Positions 15,958 to 24,190 of a DNA stretch of 34,197 nucleotides are shown piece after piece. Positions within the stretch are counted from its first letter, which is position 1. Each line of letters starts with the position of its first letter. This stretch comes from Catenulispora pinisilvae. GTDB lineage: Bacteria > Actinomycetota > Actinomycetes > Streptomycetales > Catenulisporaceae. The position numbers were made by a program, and so were the translations under genes. The DNA lies in assembly GCF_015356865.1 (NCBI RefSeq), contig NZ_JAAFZA010000107.1:1-34197 (forward strand), read 5' to 3'. The notes under the pieces are model-generated. The model made no database searches, was not told the origin of the DNA, and saw only the letters and a program-made list of their open reading frames with translations.

Positions 15958-17160
15958 GTGCACCCGACCGCCACCGATCCAGACGCCGCCGCCCAGACCC
16001 CTGTCAACCTGCACAGCCTGGGGCGGGTCCGAGTGCTGCAAGCCCTCACCGACGCCCCCGCGCTGTCCCGGGCCGAACTGGTCCGCCGCACCGGATTGGC
16101 CCGCGCCACCGTGGGCTCGGTGATCCTGGAGCTGATCACGGCCGGACTGGTGCGCGAGAGCGCCGACGGCGTGCCGTCGGGTCAGCGCGCCGGCCGGCCG
16201 CCTCAGCTGGTGTCTCTGGACCCTGAGGCCGGCTACGCGGTCGGGCTCGACGTGGGGCACGATCATGTCCGCGTTATTTTGACCGATGTCGTCGGAACCT
16301 CGCGCTGGGACCGGTCCGAGACGATCGCCGTCGACGACGATCCGGAGCGGGCGCTGGACACCGCCGTGCGGCTCATCACGAGCGCGGTCCAGGACACGGC
16401 CGTACCGCCGGAGAAGATCCTGGGGCTGGGGCTCGGGATCGCCTGCCCCGTCGACAAGGCCACCGGCGGCCTCCGGGCCGAGGGGATCATGCCCGGCTGG
16501 GTCGGCACCCGGCCGGCCGACGTGCTCGCCGAACGGACCGGGCTGCCGACCCGGATCATCAACGACGCCAACGCCGGCGTGCTCGCCGAACGGCGCTTCG
16601 GCGCGGCCCGCGACTGCGCCAACGTGGTCTACGTGCGGCTGGCCGCCGGCATCGGCGCCGGCATGATGAGCGACGGCCGCATGCTCCTGGGCCATCTCGG
16701 GCTGGCCGGCGAACTCGGGCACGTGGTGGTCGATCTGTTCGGCGCGGTCTGCCGCTGCGGCGGCCGCGGCTGCCTGGAGACCGTCGCCAGCCCGGCCGCG
16801 ATCACCGGGCTGCTGGCCCGGAGCTGGGGACAGCCGGTCGGCAGCGTCGACCTGGCCGCCCTGCTGCGCCGGGGCGACCGCGGGGCGCTGCGGGCCGTCG
16901 AGGACGCCGGCGAGGCGGTCGGCCGGGCGCTGTCCACCGTCGTCTCGCTGCTCAATCCGGAACTCGTGGTCATCGGCGGCGACCTGGTCGAGGCCGGCGA
17001 GGCGCTGCTGGAGCCGATGCGCCGCACGCTGAACCGGGGCACCATGGGCTCGCTGCACCAACGCCTGCGGATCGTCCCGAGCCTGCTCGGCGACAGCGCC
17101 GGGGCGCGCGGCGCGGCAGCCCTCGTCCTCGACGGCGTTCCCGAGCAGCTGGGGAAGTGA
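15958..17160 (+). CDS. ROK-family transcriptional regulator
   Basis: 400 residues from the GTG at 15958; the frame is open further upstream but loses sense there. Residues 15-80 form the winged helix (VNLHSLGRVRVLQALTDAPA, LSRAELVRRTGLARATVGSV). From 93 a sugar-kinase fold follows: YAVGLDVGHDHVRVILTD, LGLGIACPVD, INDANAGVLAE (Asp 203), AAGIGAG, GELGHVVVD and the zinc motif CRCGGRGCLE (265-274). ROK repressors bind sugars and release DNA. Kinase motifs are well kept, so residual kinase activity is possible. Because it is divergent from the GH3 gene, its ligand is probably a mono- or oligosaccharide released by that enzyme (inference). Confidence 0.9.
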   Translation: MHPTATDPDAAAQTPVNLHSLGRVRVLQALTDAPALSRAELVRRTGLARATVGSVILELITAGLVRESADGVPSGQRAGRPPQLVSLDPEAGYAVGLDVGHDHVRVILTDVVGTSRWDRSETIAVDDDPERALDTAVRLITSAVQDTAVPPEKILGLGLGIACPVDKATGGLRAEGIMPGWVGTRPADVLAERTGLPTRIINDANAGVLAERRFGAARDCANVVYVRLAAGIGAGMMSDGRMLLGHLGLAGELGHVVVDLFGAVCRCGGRGCLETVASPAAITGLLARSWGQPVGSVDLAALLRRGDRGALRAVEDAGEAVGRALSTVVSLLNPELVVIGGDLVEAGEALLEPMRRTLNRGTMGSLHQRLRIVPSLLGDSAGARGAAALVLDGVPEQLGK

Positions 17161-17194
17161 CGGCTATCGTGGACGCTGTCGGAGGGAGAACCAC

Positions 17195-17965
17195 GTGGTC
17201 GCGGAAGACGCGGTCAAGCTCGCGGTGCTGATCGACGCGGACAATGCCCAGCCGGGCAACGCGCCGACACTGCTGGCGGAGATCGCCAAGTACGGCACGG
17301 CGCACGTCAAGCGCGCCTACGGCGACTGGACCGGGACCAGCCTCAAGGGCTGGAAGGAACAGCTGCTGACGCTGAGCATCCAGCCGATCCAGCAGTTCGC
17401 CTACACCTCCGGCAAGAACGCCACCGACGCCGCGATGGTGATCGACGCCATGGACCTGCTGTACTCCGGGCGTTTCGACGGGTTCTGCATCGTGTCCTCG
17501 GACAGCGACTTCACCCGGTTGGCCGCCCGGATCCGGGAGTCCGGCCTGATCGTGTACGGGTTCGGCGAGCGCAAGACGCCGAAGCCGTTCGTCGCGGCGT
17601 GCGACAAGTTCATCTACACCGAGAACCTGGCGGTCACCGACGAGGTCGTGCCGGAGACTACGGCGAAGCCGACCGCGAAGAGCACGGCGGCCAAGCTACG
17701 CGGCGACGCGAAGCTCGTCAGCCTGCTGCGGACGGTGGTGGAGGCGGCCAGCGACGAGGACGGCTGGGCCGGTCTGTCCGGCGTGGGCCAGATCCTGACC
17801 AATCAGCAGCCGGACTTCGACTCCCGCACCTACGGCTACCCCAAGCTCAGCAACCTGGTGACGGCGACCGGCCTGTTCGACGTCGACCGCCGGAGCGCCG
17901 GAGCGGGCGCGCCGGCCCAGATCTATATCCGGGACAAGCGCTACGAGTCCCGCTCGGAGCAGTAG
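17195..17965 (+). CDS. NYN-domain nuclease-like protein with a C-terminal OST-HTH/LOTUS domain
   Basis: 256 residues; GTG start with GGAGGGAGA just upstream. Residues 8-147 form a NYN (PIN-like) domain: AVLIDADN (Asp 14, Asp 16), GKNATDAAMVIDAMDLLY (Asp 78), IVSSDSDFTRLA (Asp 103, Asp 105) and VYGFGERKTPKPFVAACDKF. These acidic residues form the metal-dependent RNase site of the family. After a Thr/Lys/Ala linker, residues 170-250 resemble the OST-HTH/LOTUS RNA-binding domain (LVSLLRTVVEAASDEDGWAGLSGVGQIL ... YGYPKLSNLVTATGLFDV). The pairing suggests an RNA-processing protein of unknown substrate. It follows the ROK gene by 34 nt but has its own ribosome-binding site and terminator. Confidence 0.88.
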   Translation: MVAEDAVKLAVLIDADNAQPGNAPTLLAEIAKYGTAHVKRAYGDWTGTSLKGWKEQLLTLSIQPIQQFAYTSGKNATDAAMVIDAMDLLYSGRFDGFCIVSSDSDFTRLAARIRESGLIVYGFGERKTPKPFVAACDKFIYTENLAVTDEVVPETTAKPTAKSTAAKLRGDAKLVSLLRTVVEAASDEDGWAGLSGVGQILTNQQPDFDSRTYGYPKLSNLVTATGLFDVDRRSAGAGAPAQIYIRDKRYESRSEQ

Positions 17966-17982
17966 CCGCCGGTTCCTCAACG

Positions 17983-18021
17983 CATCACCCCAGGTCAGCA
18001 ACCCGCTGACCTGGGGTGATG
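17983..18021 (+). terminator. Perfect 17-bp terminator hairpin after the NYN-LOTUS gene
   Basis: CATCACCCCAGGTCAGC (17983-17999) pairs perfectly with GCTGACCTGGGGTGATG (18005-18021) around a 5-nt loop, 17 nt beyond the stop codon. No U-tract follows. A related CATCACCCC-like sequence in the loop flank (GTCACCCC, 18025-18032) is probably coincidental. Confidence 0.75.
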
Positions 18022-18042
18022 TGCGTCACCCCGGATTCCGCT

Positions 18043-18100
18043 TTTGCGAAACGGGCTAGTTTCGATACGATGGAGTTCCGAGACGCTCCCGTTTCGATAC
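18043..18100. promoter_or_regulatory. TetR operator/promoter candidate
   Basis: GTTTCGATAC occurs twice (18059-18068 and 18091-18100). The first copy also forms an inverted repeat CGAAAC-N6-GTTTCG (18047-18064). A promoter-like pair, TTTGCG (18043-18048) and TACGAT (18066-18071) with 17-nt spacing, is overlaid by it. The site lies just upstream of the TetR-MFS operon, consistent with autorepression. Confidence 0.5.
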
Positions 18101-18131
18101 AAACTCGTTCAGCATTGAGAGGCGAGCACCG

Positions 18132-18803
18132 ATGACCAGCCAGGTGGCACAGGCCCAGGAGTCGGTCCACACCCCCGGGCGCAAGCGCGACGCGTCCCGG
18201 GACGACGCCCTGCGCCAGGCCGCCCTGGAGGTGCTGGCCGAGGTCGGCTACGACCGGCTGACCATCGACGCCGTGGCCGCCCGGGCCGGCGCCGGGAAGG
18301 CCACGTGCTACCGGCGCTGGGCCGGCAAGGCGGAGCTGGTCGTGGACGCGGTCGGCCGGATGAAGGCCGCCCCCACGCAGCCGGACACCGGGACCCTGCG
18401 CGGCGATCTGGTCGAGCTCACCTGTCACTTCAACGACGTGGACGACACGTTCCGGACCGACGTCCAGGCCGGTCTGGTTTCGGGCCTGGTCCACGACGCC
18501 AAACTCCGCGAGGCGTTCGCCGAGCTGTTCATCGCACCGCGCAAGGCGGTGTACCGGGCGGTCTTCGACCGGGCGATCCAGCGCGGCGAGATCGCGCCGG
18601 TCCCGAACTACGAGCTGCTGTCCGACATCGTCCCGTCCATGGTCTTCCACCGGCTGATCCTCACCGGCCGACCGCCGGATCCGGCGTTCATCCTCACCAT
18701 CCTCGACCAGATCGTCCTGCCGCTCACCAAGCCCTGCGCGCAGGGCGAGGCGGCCCAGAACCCGAACACCAGCCACACCCAGACAAGGACTACCTCGTCA
18801 TGA
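18132..18803 (+). CDS. TetR-family regulator of the downstream exporter
   Basis: 223 residues; GAGAGG lies upstream of the ATG. Residues 22-70 form the TetR helix-turn-helix (ALRQAALEVLAEVGYDRLTI, DAVAARAGAGKATCYRRWAG). The remaining residues form the helical ligand-binding core with IVPSMVFHRLILTGRPPDPAFI, as in actinobacterial TetR proteins paired with DHA2 pumps. Its stop codon overlaps the start of the exporter gene (ATGA at 18800-18803), so the two are translationally coupled and probably share a ligand: the regulator would sense the compound that the pump removes. The Thr/Ser-rich C-terminal tail is unstructured. Confidence 0.92.
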   Translation: MTSQVAQAQESVHTPGRKRDASRDDALRQAALEVLAEVGYDRLTIDAVAARAGAGKATCYRRWAGKAELVVDAVGRMKAAPTQPDTGTLRGDLVELTCHFNDVDDTFRTDVQAGLVSGLVHDAKLREAFAELFIAPRKAVYRAVFDRAIQRGEIAPVPNYELLSDIVPSMVFHRLILTGRPPDPAFILTILDQIVLPLTKPCAQGEAAQNPNTSHTQTRTTSS

Positions 18804-20335
18804 CCGAGTCCATAGCCCAGACCCTCGACCCGAGGCGGTGGCGGGCCCTGGCCTTCATCGCCCTGGCCCAGCTGATGGTCGTCCTCGACGGCACCATCGT
18901 GAACATCGCCCTCCCCTCCGCCCAGCGCGACCTGGGCATCTCCGACGCCAACCGGCAGTGGGTGGTCACCGCCTACGCCCTGGCCTTCGGCGGGCTGCTG
19001 CTGTTCGGCGGCCGCATCTCCGACCGCTGGGGCCGGCGCCGGGCCTTCCTCATCGGCCTGATCGGCTTCGCCGGCGCCTCGGCGCTCGGCGGCGCGGCCG
19101 TCAACACCAGCATGCTGCTCGGCGCCCGCGCCCTGCAGGGTGCGTTCGGCGCGATCCTGGCCCCGGCGGCGCTGTCGCTGCTGACCGTCACCTTCACCCA
19201 GCCGAAGGAGCGCGCCAAGGCCTTCGGCATCTACGGCGCGATCTCCGGCGGCGGCGCGGCCGTCGGCCTGCTGCTGGGCGGGGTGCTCACCGAGTACGCG
19301 AACTGGCGCTGGACGCTGTACGTCAACGTCCTGTTCGCCGTGGTCGCCGTGGCCGGCGCGATCTTCGAGATCAAGGAGCCCGAGGGCACCCGCAACCACA
19401 ACCGTCTGGACATCCTCGGCATCGTGCTGGCCGGCGCCGGCCTGGCCTCGCTGGTCTACGGATTCAACAAGGCCGAGACCGACGGTTGGAGCTCCACCAC
19501 CACGCTCGGCTTCATCATCGGCTCCGTGGTGCTGCTCGCCGCGTTCATCTTCTCCCAGACCCGCGTGGCCAGCCCGCTGCTCCCGCTCCGCGTCATCACA
19601 GACCGCAACCGCGGCGGTGCGTACCTGACCATCGGTCTCGCGGTGGTCGCGATGTTCGGCGCGTTCCTGTTCCTCACCTACTACCTGCAGGTCGTGCTGG
19701 GCTACAGCCCGCTCAAGAGCGGTCTGGCGTTCCTGCCGATGGTCGTCGGCATGATGCTCGGCGCCACCCAGGTCGCGGTCCGGCTGTTGCCGAAGGTCCC
19801 GACCAAGTTCCTGATGGTGCCCGGTGCGGCGATCGCCGCGGCGGCGATGCTGATCTTGACCCAGATCTCGGTCGCCGGCTCCTACACCACCACCGTGCTG
19901 CCCGCACTGCTGATGCTCGGCTTCGGCATGGGCCTGGTGTTCATGCCGGCCATGAACGTGGCGACCCACGGCGTCCGGCCGCAGGACGCCGGTGTCGCCT
20001 CGGCGATGGTCAGCACCTCCCAGCAGGTCGGCGGCGCGATCGGCACCTCGCTGCTGAGCACGATCGCCAACAGCGCCACCGCGAACTACGCCAAGGACCA
20101 CGCCGCGGGCGTCCACTCCGCGGCCGGCGGCGCGCAGCTGAAGCTGTCGGCCATGGTCCACGGTTTCTCCATCGCCTACTGGATCGCCGCAGGGCTGCTG
20201 ACACTGGCCGCCCTGGTGGCCGCGACGCTGATCAACGCCCGGCCGCAGACCGGCGCACCCGCCGCCGGCTCCGGAAACTCCGGGGCCGACCACACCGAGA
20301 CCGCCGAGGACGCGGTACCGGTCTTCGCACACTGA
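18800..20335 (+). CDS. DHA2-family MFS drug exporter (EmrB/QacA type)
   Basis: 511 residues, suited to 14 transmembrane helices. TM1 carries LDGTIVNIALPSAQRDLG (29-46), the DHA2 signature; motif A is GRISDRWGRRRAF (71-83); the motif C region is GGGAAVGLLLGGVLTEYANWRWTLYVNV. It is a proton-coupled multidrug or metabolite antiporter of the cytoplasmic membrane. The start overlaps the TetR stop by ATGA. No biosynthetic genes are near, so it probably serves self-protection against external compounds or metabolites made elsewhere. A 12-bp hairpin follows the stop. Confidence 0.93.
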   Translation: MTESIAQTLDPRRWRALAFIALAQLMVVLDGTIVNIALPSAQRDLGISDANRQWVVTAYALAFGGLLLFGGRISDRWGRRRAFLIGLIGFAGASALGGAAVNTSMLLGARALQGAFGAILAPAALSLLTVTFTQPKERAKAFGIYGAISGGGAAVGLLLGGVLTEYANWRWTLYVNVLFAVVAVAGAIFEIKEPEGTRNHNRLDILGIVLAGAGLASLVYGFNKAETDGWSSTTTLGFIIGSVVLLAAFIFSQTRVASPLLPLRVITDRNRGGAYLTIGLAVVAMFGAFLFLTYYLQVVLGYSPLKSGLAFLPMVVGMMLGATQVAVRLLPKVPTKFLMVPGAAIAAAAMLILTQISVAGSYTTTVLPALLMLGFGMGLVFMPAMNVATHGVRPQDAGVASAMVSTSQQVGGAIGTSLLSTIANSATANYAKDHAAGVHSAAGGAQLKLSAMVHGFSIAYWIAAGLLTLAALVAATLINARPQTGAPAAGSGNSGADHTETAEDAVPVFAH

Positions 20336-20353
20336 CACCCACAGCACGATCCG

Positions 20354-20387
20354 CCCGGCCGTGGCACCACCCGCCGCCACGGCCGGG
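20354..20387 (+). terminator. Hairpin between the exporter and membrane-protein genes
   Basis: CCCGGCCGTGGC (20354-20365) pairs perfectly with GCCACGGCCGGG (20376-20387) around a 10-nt loop. It ends only 3 nt before the GGGGGAG ribosome-binding site of the next gene, so besides terminating the operon it might modulate translation of that gene. Confidence 0.6.
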
Positions 20388-20404
20388 CCCTGGGGGAGAC
20401 CGCC

Positions 20405-21013
20405 ATGCACACGGCAACCAAGACTCCTATTCACTCCGGATTTCTGCTCGACGCGGCCCGGGAACTCGGCAGCAACCCGCAGCGCGTGCGACGCCTGCGC
20501 TCGCGCCTGCTCACCGTGCTCGTGGCCTGCTGTACCGGGCTCGGTGCCTGGATCGTCTACCTGGCGATCTCCATGCCGACCGGCTACCGCTCGAAGGCCT
20601 GGTCCGCGGCCTGGGTCGGCTTCGACATCCTGCTGCTGCTGTCCCTGACCGGGACCATCGTGGCGGCCATGCTGCGGCGGCAGATCGTCGTCGTGCTCGC
20701 GGTGTTCACCGCGACGCTGCTGCTGTGCGACGCCTGGTTCGACATAGTGCTGGACTGGGGAACGTCGGACGTGTGGGGCAGCCTGGCCTCGGCGGCGTTC
20801 GCCGAGGTGCCGCTCGCGCTGTTCCTGTTGCATCGGGCCCGCAAGCTGGTCCGGGTGGCGATCCGGCGGCGCTGGCACGAGCTCGGGCTGCCCGGCGAGC
20901 CGCCGGCGCTGTACCGGATTCCGCTGTTCTACTCCATCGAGCCGACGGTGCCGACGGTGCCGGATACAGCTGTGCCAGATATGGCCGGGCCGGAAGCAGC
21001 TGTGAGCGAATGA
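20405..21013 (+). CDS. Hypothetical membrane protein, 202 residues
   Basis: Start chosen at the ATG at 20405, with GGGGGAG 7 nt upstream. About four transmembrane segments: roughly 35-57 (LLTVLVACCTGLGAWIVYLA), 68-88, 92-112 and 122-142. A basic segment (ARKLVRVAIRRRWHE) follows, then a Pro/Val-rich tail with the repeat TVP-TVP. Arg-rich N-terminus (QRVRRLRSRLL). I recognise no named family; such proteins are often found beside TetR-MFS units in actinomycetes, without known function. It is convergent with a small membrane protein, with only 4 nt between the stops. Confidence 0.7.
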   Translation: MHTATKTPIHSGFLLDAARELGSNPQRVRRLRSRLLTVLVACCTGLGAWIVYLAISMPTGYRSKAWSAAWVGFDILLLLSLTGTIVAAMLRRQIVVVLAVFTATLLLCDAWFDIVLDWGTSDVWGSLASAAFAEVPLALFLLHRARKLVRVAIRRRWHELGLPGEPPALYRIPLFYSIEPTVPTVPDTAVPDMAGPEAAVSE

Positions 21014-21017
21014 GCGG

Positions 21018-21215
21018 TCAGTCGGAGTCGCGGTGCTGCTGCCCGGCCGACGGACCGCCCACGCCGGCCGCCCGCAGCACGGCCGCAGCGGCCGCCACCG
21101 CCACGGACACACCACCGACCACGGCGCCTACCGTGCGGTTCCGCTGACGCCGGGCCTGGCGGTCCTCGAAGGCCCGGAGGCTGGCCCGGCTCGGGTGCTT
21201 GTAGCGGACATCCAT
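21018..21215 (-). CDS. Small single-span membrane protein, 65 residues
   Basis: Start at the ATG at 21215, with AGGAG 8 nt upstream; longer in-frame starts lack a ribosome-binding site. The N-terminal half is basic (YKHPSRASLRAFEDRQARRQRNR), followed by one hydrophobic helix (VGAVVGGVSVAVAAAAAVLRAAG, about 32-54) and a short polar tail. A cytoplasmic N-terminus is predicted from the positive-inside rule. No family is recognised. Confidence 0.55.
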   Translation of the reverse strand: MDVRYKHPSRASLRAFEDRQARRQRNRTVGAVVGGVSVAVAAAAAVLRAAGVGGPSAGQQHRDSD

Positions 21216-21387
21216 GACGAACACTCCTGCCGCGGGCCTGGTGGACGGCGTCCAGGCACCCGCTTCGGGCACCAGTACCAGCATCGCGCGTGCTGCGGGC
21301 CGCCGCTGACCGGAGCTGTACCTTTCGGGGGACGGCGCTGCCGGGAGTGACAGAATGCAGCATCCATGGCCCCGTGCCTGGATCCGC

Positions 21388-21422
21388 GGTTGTGCCGGGC
21401 GGTTCAGACGCCCGGCACAACC
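21388..21422 (-). terminator. 14-bp hairpin downstream of the sigma/anti-sigma-like operon
   Basis: GGTTGTGCCGGGCG (21388-21401) pairs perfectly with CGCCCGGCACAACC (21409-21422) around a 7-nt loop. It lies 15 nt past the stop of the membrane-partner gene. The rest of the 21216-21436 gap shows nothing further. Confidence 0.7.
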
Positions 21423-21436
21423 CGAACCGGCAGACC

Positions 21437-22150
21437 TCAGCGCCCCCGCGGCGTCGTGGACGACGCCAGGAGGTGCCCGGCGGCGTCATAGACACTGGTC
21501 GCCACGGAGGCAGGCGGCGGCGGGGCGACGGCCAGGTCCACGTAGACCAAGCTCCAGCCCGGATGCCCGACCAGCGTGAGGACCGTCGCGGGGTGGACCG
21601 TCCCGTTCACGGTCACCTCGCCCGAGGCGGGCACGCTGCCGCCGTTGTACACCCCGCCCAACAGCCTCCCGCAGATCAGCACACTGATCGACGGCTGGAC
21701 GCCGTTGTCGGTGGACTGCGGCCCGACCCGGCCGCCGGGGCAGGTGAAGGTCACCGAATCCGTGGTCAGCGTGATCGAGGTCCCGTCCGCGAGCGGGATC
21801 TTCCCCGGCTGTACCACGCGCACGGTCGGCGCGGAGGTCGCCGGCGTCATCGGCGAGGAGGGCGGTGAGGCGGGCGCCGGCAGAGTCCGGCTGGTGACCG
21901 CGATCGGGGCCGGCAGCCCCGAGCCGGCCGACACCGCGCCGCCGTGGCCGTGCCCGCCGACCAGCGCGCTCGGCACCACCGCCACCGCCCCGGCCGCGAC
22001 CAGCGCCACGCCGGAGACGGCCGCCGTGCGCGCCCGACGCCGGTGTCGGCTCCCGGCGATGACCTGCGCCGCCGTGAAGCCGGCCGACCGGCCGTCGTCG
22101 CCGTGCAGGACGTGCCGCATTTGCTCTTCGAAACCGTCGTTTGTTTCCAT
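21437..22150 (-). CDS. Single-span membrane protein partnered with a SigE-like sigma factor (possible anti-sigma factor)
   Basis: 237 residues; AGAGGTGG lies upstream of the ATG. The cytoplasmic N-terminus of about 40 residues (GFEEQMRHVLHGDDGRSAGF, then RHRRRAR) precedes one transmembrane helix (about 42-64). Outside is a Pro/Ser-rich linker and a beta-rich domain (VRVVQPGKIPLADGTSITLT; two Cys, in FTCPGG and LICGRL, may pair). It lies 28 nt downstream of the sigma gene on the same strand. Position and topology suggest it modulates the sigma factor. The classical zinc-finger anti-sigma motif is absent, so the role is inferred from context only. Confidence 0.65.
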   Translation of the reverse strand: METNDGFEEQMRHVLHGDDGRSAGFTAAQVIAGSRHRRRARTAAVSGVALVAAGAVAVVPSALVGGHGHGGAVSAGSGLPAPIAVTSRTLPAPASPPSSPMTPATSAPTVRVVQPGKIPLADGTSITLTTDSVTFTCPGGRVGPQSTDNGVQPSISVLICGRLLGGVYNGGSVPASGEVTVNGTVHPATVLTLVGHPGWSLVYVDLAVAPPPPASVATSVYDAAGHLLASSTTPRGR

Positions 22151-22178
22151 ACACCACCTCTGAATCAGCAGAACGGTC

Positions 22179-22709
22179 TTACCAATCAGCCGGAACGGGT
22201 GCCCCGGCCGAGTCCAACAGGGCGCGCATTTTGCGCAGCCCCCGTGCCGAAGTGCTCTTGACCGTGCCCACCGCGACGCCGATCTCGGCGGCTATCTGGG
22301 CGTCGCTCAGATCCGCGTAGTAGCGCAGCACCAGCACCTGCCGCTCCCGGCGCGTCAGTCGGCCCAGCGCGGCCAACATCACGTCGCGCTGTGCGTGGCT
22401 GGCCGCGTGGTCCTCCGGCGAGCTGACGTCCGGTACCTCGGCCGTCGGCCACTCCGGGCGGTGCTGCCGACGGCGCCACCAGTCGCGCTGCTGGTTCAGC
22501 AGGGCCTTGCGGACATACGCCATCGGATCGCCGGACTGGATGCGTCCCCACCGCGCATACGTCCGTTCCAACGCCGACTGCGCCAGATCGGCGGCCCGGT
22601 CCGGATCGCCGCTCAGCCACTGGGCCAGCGCACGGATGCGGTGAGCGTTCGCCTCCACGAACTCCGTGAAGTCCGCGTCAAGCTCGGTTCGCTCGCTTTG
22701 TCGTCCCAC
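22179..22709 (-). CDS. SigE-family (ECF) RNA polymerase sigma factor
   Basis: 176 residues from the GTG at 22709; the frame is open far upstream, but the family's N-terminus (DADFTEFVEANAHRIRALAQ) sits just after this start. Region 2: LAQSALERTYARWGRI and YVRKALLNQQRDWWRRRQ. Region 4: RLTRRERQVLVLRYYADLSDAQIAAEIGVAVGTVKSTSARGLRKMRALL. These match the SigE family described in Streptomyces and relatives, often tied to envelope or metal stress. It is followed by a membrane partner and is divergent from efeO-efeB, which it may control. No clear Shine-Dalgarno sequence is seen. Confidence 0.9.
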   Translation of the reverse strand: MGRQSERTELDADFTEFVEANAHRIRALAQWLSGDPDRAADLAQSALERTYARWGRIQSGDPMAYVRKALLNQQRDWWRRRQHRPEWPTAEVPDVSSPEDHAASHAQRDVMLAALGRLTRRERQVLVLRYYADLSDAQIAAEIGVAVGTVKSTSARGLRKMRALLDSAGAPVPADW

Positions 22710-22750
22710 GCACTCACAGACGCGCGAAACGGCGATCCGGGTCTGCGTCA

Positions 22751-22776
22751 CCGGCGACGAAATTCCGTGTCGCCGG
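22751..22776. promoter_or_regulatory. Inverted repeat in the sigma/efeO divergent region
   Basis: CCGGCGAC (22751-22758) and GTCGCCGG (22769-22776) are perfect arms around a 10-nt loop, in the 109-nt gap between the sigma-factor start and the efeO start. It may be an operator or an RNA hairpin in the efeO leader. No IdeR- or Fur-type iron box was recognised. Confidence 0.4.
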
Positions 22777-22818
22777 CGGCGGATTCCGCGCCCGAAGCCA
22801 ACACTCGGCGAAGCCACG

Positions 22819-24135
22819 ATGAATTCCACGTCCAACTGGCGTCCGCCAACCAAGGATCCCCTAAGCTCGGCGGCGAAACCGTTCCGGACGCTCGCCATGA
22901 TGGGGCTCCCCTTGTCCAAGATCCCGCCCTGGCTGGCTTCGCCGAAGGTCGTCCTGGCGCTCACCACCGCCGTCGCGGTCGTCGGCGCGCTCGTCGGCAC
23001 CTCGATGCACCACACGCCCGCGAAGCCCGAATACGCCGCCGGTCTGCCCGCCAACGCGCTGACCGTCGACGCCTACGACTGCGGCGCCGACTGGACTTCG
23101 GCCAAGCCGGGCAAGCAGAACCTGCTGATCGCCAACACCGGTATCCAGACCACCGAGGTCTACCTGGTCAACCCGGACAGCGGCGCGATCTACGGGGAGA
23201 TCGTCGGGCTGGCCGCCGGGACCAGCGACCAGATGCCGGTCGTGCTCGGCGACGGTACCTACGCCCTGCGCTGCTGGCCGGCCGACGCCGATCCGGTCAC
23301 CGGGCCGCCGGTCCGGGTCACCGGAAGCGCGTCCGCGTCGATGGCCGGGGTGACGACGCCCGGTGTGCTGCCGGTGTCGCGCGAGGACCTGACCGCGCCG
23401 GTGAAGGCCTACCAGGCCTACGTCGAGGGCGGTCTGGCGCAGCTGAAACCGTTGGTCCAGAAGCTCCAGGCGGACATCGCCGCCGGGGACCTCGACGCCG
23501 CGCGGACCGACTGGGTCCCGGCGCACCAGCAGTACGAGCGCCTCGGCGGCGCCTACGACGCCTTCGGTGACCTCGGCGACGCGATCGACGGCCTGCCGAA
23601 CGACCTTCCCGGCGGCGTCGGGGACTCGGGCTTCGGTGGCTTCCACCGCCTTGAGTACGGGCTCTGGCACGGTCAGAGCGCCGCGCAGCTGGCGGGTCCG
23701 GCCGGGGATCTGGCGACGTCGGTGGACAAGTTGGCGACCGAGTTCCCCGGCGACCAGATCGACCCGTTGCAGCTGGGCCTGCGGACGCACGAGATCCTGG
23801 AGGACGCGGTCCGCTTCGAGCTGTCCGGCCAGAGCGACCAGGGCAGCGGCACGACGCTGGCGACCATCGAGGCGAACATCGACGGCACCCAGTCGCTGCT
23901 GGACATCCTGCGGCCGATCCTCACGCCGCGCGACCCCGACCTGCCGCGGATCGACGCCGCGCTGACCCGGCTGCGCGGGCTGGTCCAGGCGCAGCACCAC
24001 GCCGACGGGTCGTGGACGCCGCCGGCCCAGCTCACGACCGCGCAGCGGGAGGCGCTGAACTCGGCGGCCGGCGGTGCGGTGGAGTTGCTGGCGCCGGTCG
24101 CGACGATCTGCGAGCCGCGGTTGGACAAGTCGTGA
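22819..24135 (+). CDS. efeO: EfeO-type iron uptake protein (cupredoxin plus imelysin domain)
   Basis: 438 residues from the ATG at 22819; no strong ribosome-binding site is seen. A membrane anchor at about 42-61 (PKVVLALTTAVAVVGALVGT) follows a cytoplasmic N-terminus. Residues 80-170 form a cupredoxin-like domain, with Cys 88 and Cys 152 able to pair. Residues about 185-435 form the imelysin (M75) domain with the iron-site motif GFHRLEYGLW (His 276, Glu 279) and LRTHEILEDAVRFEL. EfeO binds iron outside the cell for delivery to the permease EfeU. Here efeB follows after 55 nt, but no efeU is present, so the permease lies elsewhere or the pair works without it. Confidence 0.88.
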   Translation: MNSTSNWRPPTKDPLSSAAKPFRTLAMMGLPLSKIPPWLASPKVVLALTTAVAVVGALVGTSMHHTPAKPEYAAGLPANALTVDAYDCGADWTSAKPGKQNLLIANTGIQTTEVYLVNPDSGAIYGEIVGLAAGTSDQMPVVLGDGTYALRCWPADADPVTGPPVRVTGSASASMAGVTTPGVLPVSREDLTAPVKAYQAYVEGGLAQLKPLVQKLQADIAAGDLDAARTDWVPAHQQYERLGGAYDAFGDLGDAIDGLPNDLPGGVGDSGFGGFHRLEYGLWHGQSAAQLAGPAGDLATSVDKLATEFPGDQIDPLQLGLRTHEILEDAVRFELSGQSDQGSGTTLATIEANIDGTQSLLDILRPILTPRDPDLPRIDAALTRLRGLVQAQHHADGSWTPPAQLTTAQREALNSAAGGAVELLAPVATICEPRLDKS

Positions 24136-24190
24136 TGGCCGCCCGCATCGCATCACCTGCTTCGTTCCAGATCTCACCAGGGAGCCCCCG

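Noticed and set aside
18608-21115. Long minus-strand frame opposite the TetR-exporter operon
   Set aside because: Composition is Gln/Arg/Gly-rich with no domain; the plus strand encodes clear TetR and MFS proteins with coupled start and stop.
22710-22818. IdeR/DtxR or Fur iron box in front of efeO
   Set aside because: No match to either consensus was found, only a GC-rich inverted repeat.
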